From: Trifolium pratense
Taxonomy: Eukaryota > Streptophyta > Magnoliopsida > Fabales > Fabaceae
Direction of reading: 5' to 3'
DNA: 64,000 nt
NCBI RefSeq assembly: GCF_020283565.1
Contig: NC_060061.1
Span: 28,123,362-28,187,361 of the forward strand
In this document: piece by piece, positions 58,313-64,000 of the stretch
Layout of the letters: each line of letters opens with the position of its first letter
Position numbering within the stretch: position 1 is the stretch's first letter
The notes under the pieces: generated by a model
The model's input: only the letters and a program-made list of their open reading frames with translations
Told to the model about the DNA's origin: nothing
Database searches by the model: none
Made by a program: the position numbers and the translations under genes

Positions 58313-59400
58313 TGATCACGGTCGTTTCGTGGTCAAAATAATTTTTAAAATAAGTAGTACAAGGCAGTAACCTTGGTCGTTTCACAAGGACTCACGATCG
58401 GTTTAACAATATTAGAATAAATTTTAAAGGTTGCAAATTGGGGGTGTTTGATTTTGATAGCAGTAACAACAATAACAAGGGTTTATGTTTCGGTTTCGAA
58501 ATTTAAAATTGAAATAAGTGATTAATTAAGCTAAAACGACTAATCTACTGTTTCGGTTTCCAAACTTATCATCGATTCATACAATTTCCAATTCCTAAGC
58601 GGATTCTAATCCCTTTTCGAAAATAGTACCAATTAAACAAGCGAAATCGATACTAAAAAAAAATATATGTTCCTGATTTCCGAATTAAGCAAACGGATTA
58701 AAACTATCATGAATTAAGCAAACATGATCAAACATACGCGAATTAAGCAAACGCGATCAAGGTACAAGAACATATAATCGAAATTAATAAACACCTATTC
58801 TATAGAACTTGAATTAAGCAGACAAGATATATATCATAGATATTGAAAGGGAAAAGCAATTTGATTAAAAATTATAGAACCTCAAAGTCTCGGCGGAAAC
58901 CGATTACAGCAGATCAATCTTTGGTGATTAGTTCTCCATGAAGATGTGACGGCTAGGGTTTTCTGATTTTCGTGAACAGTGAATGAATCCCTAGCTGCCT
59001 ATTTTTTCGGTTTAAATAATACATGGAACGGGCCTTAAAACAATTGGGCCGAAAAATATAAAGTTGTGTTGAATTAAATTCGTCTGGAACATAAACGCAA
59101 TTATTTGACACACTTGCGCTCCGAAATGGGTTTTGGCCTCAACATGAAGGTCGTAGCTCTTGATCTCAGCTTTCCAACGCATCTTCCCGCGCCTCAATCC
59201 GATATTTGTAACTCCAGTTATGACCTGCGGACCGGAAGGGTGTCAAAGTGCTATTTATTCATAAATTAAGTGCGAAAATAAAATAGAGTTAGAAATAAAC
59301 TTAAATATAAAAACACCTTAAAATAGTGAAAATAGTAAATTAAACCATAGGAATACACTAGTACAATAGTAGAAGAATGTGCATTAAAATGCACTGATCA
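58313..59400 (-). repeat. Athila-2 5' LTR
   Basis: 1,088 bp, nearly identical to the other LTR; three substitutions seen (positions corresponding to 59126, 59235 and 59276). Confidence 0.93.
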
Positions 59401-61124
59401 ATTTCTCCTCACCCGAACTTCCTCCACCCCATTTTCGTTTTAGTTGTGAATGGATTTTCTTAATGGAAATCGATTCCAAGGTTCATAACATGTTTAACAT
59501 GCTCTTATCATGATGTATGAACGAATTTAATGGTTAAAAACGAAGTTTATAGATGATTAAACTCAAGAACTTTGTGTTCTTGAGAGTTTTGAGTAAAAGT
59601 GTTAAATCTCTACTTTTTCGTAGTAAAAATGGTAGATCGGTGAAATGAACCGTCCTTTTGTGTTTAGATATGCTTGTTATGCTTGAATATAAACTTATTT
59701 GGGGTTTATAACATGAAAAATGGGATTTTTGGGCGTTTTTGTGTAGAAAACGCATGTTTTTCCGCCTCAGGCACATAAATTTCCGCCTGAAACGGAAGAG
59801 CAGTGAGCAGCCAACCTTTCAGATGTTTCTGCGCCTCAAACGTAAACTTTTGCGCCTCAGGCGAAAACTTCCGCCTCAAACGTAAATATTTCCGCCCCAG
59901 GCGGAAATGCTGCAGATTTCACCAATTTTTCATCTGCTATCTTCCTTTGCATGTATTTTCAATCAGTGTCTTATTCTTACATGATTGTTGATGCTTGTTG
60001 ATGCTTGTTGATGCTTATAACGATTGTTAATCATGTATGAAGTATAAATGAAGTATATTAAGGTGTTAATCAACTTAATAAAGAAGGATATTAGAATTAT
60101 GTTATTCTAATAAAGACGAATATTAAGGTATTGATTATCTTAATAAAGACGGACGTTGGATAGTGTTCCACGTTATTGTTGACGGGCTATACGCCAAAAT
60201 TGTTGATGTATATATTCATGAGTTTTGAGTGCATGCATCATGAATATTTAGGGATATTGGCTTGTCCAATAAAGAAGGATATCGAACTATAATTGTTTGA
60301 TAAAGACGGATATCGGAGGTGAAATACTCTGATAAAGACGATGGTACCACATGCATTAGAGGTGTCTAGAGGACATAACATGAATGTGAAGCATTAGATT
60401 GCATTAGGGATTATGTGTGCATTTATAATAAATGATGTTTGACACATACTTGGTAAATGTTGATTGTTAATTCGTATGTGAGGAGCAGAGTCCGTCATGA
60501 CTATAAAATGAACAACGCAGGGTCCGTCATGACCATAATCTGAACAATGTATTTGTTGATGTTTTGGTATTGTCCGAGACGACGTGAAACTATATGTTTG
60601 GTGTATTTTGTGGATGTTTGATTAGGTGATAAATGAAGTATATGCATGATATATGAATATGCATGAATGATGGTGATGTATATGTATAATGTATGATTAT
60701 GCATGTTTTTATGAAGAAGTGTTTAAGTACCATTTACTTACACTTGTATATTTTGAGTATGTTATCTAACTCTCTTTTATGTGTTATGTGCTGGATCGTT
60801 GGGGGTCCAGATTTACAGGTTTTGTGGTATTCGATGTCGAGTCGTCGGTGAAGCTCCGCTCTGATTGTGACACGGGAAAAAGGGGTTTTATATGTATATA
60901 GAGTCTCCTTATCTAGGTTGTTTTGTATAGCTAATAAATACATTAGTTGATTTAACATTTGTATAAACAAGTATTTTTACTAATTAACTACATTAGTATT
61001 ATTTTGGTAGAGGAGTGTAATACTCGAACCGATATAAATAAATTAAATGTGATTTTCCGTTGCGTATTTTGAAAAAGATTTTACTAAAAGTATAAATATA
61101 TAAATAATGGGTTTGGGTGTTACA
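59401..61124 (+). repeat. LARD-B LTR 2, right part
   Basis: Resumes the LTR after Athila-2 (first five bases are the duplicated atttc) and ends GTGTTACA at 61124. Sum of both parts without the duplicate is 2,116 bp against 2,117 bp for LTR 1 (one T fewer in a T run near 59757). Confidence 0.92.
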
Positions 61125-64000
61125 ATTGGTATCAGAGCCCCGTTGTCTTCGGACTGTGTGGGTTATGTGTCGATCAGAGCAGGTCTGTGCAGTCAGACCA
61201 AGTGAGTGTTGTGTGTCAGTCGTGTTTGTCTAACAATATTGTTGTGTTTGTTTTGTGAAATCATTCATGTTGTTCATTTAGGAACTATGAGTGATGTGAA
61301 TTGGATTAATTATTCGTTCTTTTTGTGATTAATGGTGTGAGTGCTATACTCCTATGTTTATAATAGTTGTATATGCGTAGAGTTTAACCTTTTTGTAGTT
61401 TAAACTTGATGGATTGATGCTTATTTGCTAATTGTTGATGATCCGGCATGATGTAAAACTGCATGTGACGATCCGGCATGATATAAAACTGCATGTGGTA
61501 ATGATTTGAAATAATTTTAAAAACTAATATTATTTCTTGAAGATTTTGATGAAAATATAGCGTTATTTTCTTTTGGGTGAGTGAAAATTAATTTTCAAAA
61601 TGGTGAGAAGAGTAGGATATTAATGTGTCCTGGTATGTGTTTGTTATATGTTTGTTTATAACATGTGCTAGATGATTACTAGGCATTTGAATTGCTATGC
61701 GTTTTATGAGTAAAAACATGAAGATCTCATAATTCTATGTTGTGATTGTTGATGCATGATTCTAATTGTGCTTTCAAGTCTATAATGATGTTATATGCTT
61801 GATGTTTTGGATTTTGTGGATTAGTGAGTCGAGAAAACGAGAGTTTAGTGAGCGTAAGTTCAAAACCGTAGCAGAGCACCCAGATTTTTGGATGTGCTCG
61901 CTAGGCGAAGAATGAACCTCGCTGAGTCTCGCTAAGTCTTGCTAAATCCTGTGAATGTTTTTGACTTGTCTCGCCGGGAGCTCGCTAGCTTTTGCTAAGC
62001 GAGGGAGCCAGACAAGAAATTTATTTTGTTGACGTCTTGTTCTGAGTTGATTGAATGTGAGTATGAATTATTGCTATGCAATGTTCATTTTTCTTGTGTT
62101 GTTTTGATTTCCTAACTTTGAGAAGTGAGGGAAGTATAGGTTACTTGAATGCTTGCATGAATTTGTGTTAGTGTTTAGGAATCGTGGGTTAGGTTTTGTC
62201 CCCTGTATGCGACATGCGTATAAACGATGTCGATACTAGTTTCTTCTTAGGAAGAATATGTTTAGAGACGATAGAACCGTTAGGTGTAAGCACCAGAAGT
62301 TCTAGTGGAAGAGTGTAGGTGGGTTTGAGATAAGTGGGGGAGAAGGTTATATCCCTCCGAGATGTTTCGATCGTGAGAAGATGAGATGAGTAGAGATGTT
62401 CTTGAAGCGGAATATTCAGGAATTGGCGACGTTGTTCGAAGTGGAATGAATGGGCGTAACAAGTTGTGAGAAACTATTAGAAGAGGAGTTGTCGGACCAA
62501 GTGTTTCGCCGTGAGGCGTTAGTGAGATTGGTTAAGTAAGATGAAGAGCATTCGGGACGATCAAGGATCGTGTGTTGCACTAGAAGTATGGATATATGGT
62601 TTGTGTGGAGCGAAGTTGAAGTACCTATTCGATTAGAAGAAGTTGAATATGTAGAAGTGGAAGTGATTAGGATTCTTGAGAGGTGATGATTTTGAAGTAA
62701 GTTGTCATCCAAGGGGATCGGATGTTGTACCGGATGTTGGAGTAAGAAGTTTTACGTGAGTCGTGCATATGGTAGTATGTTGAATTGGTTGAACAAGTCG
62801 GAGTTCTAAGTCTAGTGTGCGAGGTGATTTCTAGAAGAGGTTTGAGAAACTTAGAGAAAGAGATGTGAAGATTAGTGAACTGTTGGTGTTAATTAATTGA
62901 TGAAGGGAAGTAGGTTTTAAAGTAGATGAGAATGGAATTGAGAAATATCATAATAGGATTGGTATGTTTGTTGAATCGTTGGAAGTGAGGATTGTATGAG
63001 TAGTCGAGTTTATTCGAAGATGGAAGTAGGATAACAATTCGAAAGATTTTGTGAGAGGCTTGCCGAAGAAAGGGTAATTGGATTTGGATAATGACAGGGC
63101 AATTTGTGTCGAAGTTGAATGAGATCCTAGAAGTGGAGATGAAGCTAAAAGAGAGGTATTATTTTTGAATGATGAAGAATAAGAAAGTTAGCCGTTGGAG
63201 AACGTGTTGAGAGTGAGTAATCGGAGGTCATGTTGGAAGTGACTTGTGTTAGGTGAGAGTTTGCGAAAAGGATTACCGCACATATGAGTAGATGTTGTGT
63301 TTGAGCACATATAGTAAGGAGTTGAAGGTGATGCCTAAGGTAAGTGTCAGAGAGCATTTGGTAGTGCCCACAAGATAAGAGTGAGTAAGTATTTGCTAAG
63401 GAATTTGGATTCATGGAATGGAAGAGTCGGTAGAGACTAGTTTTGTTAGATGCATCGTGGATGTTGATGAGGTATGGTCACAATCGGTGACAATGAAGTA
63501 AAGGATTTTAAATTGTTTCATCATGGATGATGAAACGGTAGTGACTTGGTGCATAACTTAAAATGTATTTGGATGAGAATTTTGGAAATTTTCTAGAGAT
63601 GTCATATTGGGATTAGACAAGGAGTCATGAGTAAGAATACTAAGACAAAGGTTGATTAGAATTTAGTGGATGGGATTAGATCGTATGACGAGTATTTGGA
63701 GCTTTGTGGATTTAATTCGATGAGTGAATAAACGGAGAAGAGTGTGCTTGTTGCAATGCAAGATGATGGGGAACATGGATAGATGGAGTGTGAGAGAATT
63801 GAAGATGTTGTTGGAATCAGCGAGATAGAGGTTATGATTGTTTGGAGAACCAATTTTAGGCGGTAGCCTAATTTTGAAGTAGCGAATTGCTAAGGGATTA
63901 AGGAGAAGTGGTATTGGAAAATGTTTGCGTTAAGGAATGCAAAGGTTGGTTAAGAGATTACTTGGGAATAGAGTAGTCGTATTGGATTCGACTCAATGTG
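61125..64000 (+). mobile_element. LARD-B interior 2, runs off the window
   Basis: The LTR is followed not by flanking DNA but by a second PBS (61127-61138) and a second copy of the interior, nearly identical to 46771-49650 (for example G to A at 62288). A third LTR would be expected near 64.54 kb. Confidence 0.9.

Larger units (their letters stand above)
50587..59400 (-). mobile_element. Athila-2: Ty3/gypsy LTR retrotransposon, full length but defective
   Basis: 8,814 bp on the minus strand. LTRs of 1,088 bp at 50587-51674 and 58313-59400 with only three differences noticed. Target duplication atttc at 50582-50586 and 59401-59405. PBS at 58292-58309, one Gag-Pol ORF, about 870 bp without a gene, then a purine tract. 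The env-position gene is absent and the integrase is incomplete, so it looks recently inserted but dependent on another element. Confidence 0.95.

Overview
The window is repeat-dense nuclear DNA from a flowering plant, probably a legume (inferred from the style of the LTR retrotransposons, the Stowaway and Tourist MITEs, and the legume-like gene fragments; not proven). No intact host gene was recognised. Almost everything right of 16.3 kb is LTR retrotransposon DNA nested up to four levels deep.

Left arm, 1-16.3 kb. Four unrelated gene fragments lie on the minus strand within about 4.6 kb: a ribosomal protein S25 exon with its promoter, most of ORC6 without its N-terminus, the middle of a BOR-type boron transporter, and an RPA70-like (DUF223/OB-fold) fragment. 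All are truncated and three carry visible lesions. They look like a transduplicated exon mosaic, as carried by Helitrons or Pack-type transposons. Next come 2.8 kb of degenerate minisatellite with nested tandem duplications, a 5'-truncated LINE with a perfect 20-bp target duplication, three Stowaway MITEs and long AT-rich stretches with nothing recognisable.

Centre, 16.3-39.6 kb. A decayed copia pol (minus), a copia LTR, and the 3' part of a Sirevirus-type copia element (minus: RNase H end, env-like gene, 3' LTR). The env-like gene is split by a complete 7,983-bp non-autonomous LTR element (LARD-A, LTRs 2.2 kb, target duplication cacca). Antisense to the Sirevirus sits a small intact acidic ORF with its own TATA box and polyadenylation signal. 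At about 32.56 kb this element joins head-to-head to a plus-strand Sirevirus gag-pol, itself broken by a hAT element (containing a Tourist MITE) and by a solo Athila-type LTR.

Right arm, 39.6-64 kb. The plus-strand Sirevirus is broken again by a pol-less Athila derivative (LTR, PBS, N-terminal ORF, intact ATHILA ORF). That is interrupted by a tandem LTR-internal-LTR-internal array of LARD-B, and the second LARD-B LTR is interrupted by an 8,814-bp Athila element with a 1,779-codon Gag-Pol ORF whose integrase lacks its first catalytic aspartate.

The most striking signal is structural. The LTRs of three unrelated families (LARD, Athila-C/solo, Athila-2) each carry a chain of short stem-loops in which one part (outer TAT/ATA and linker, GAGA loop, or an 11-nt loop) is constant while the stem sequence changes with pairing kept. 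Several stems covary between copies.
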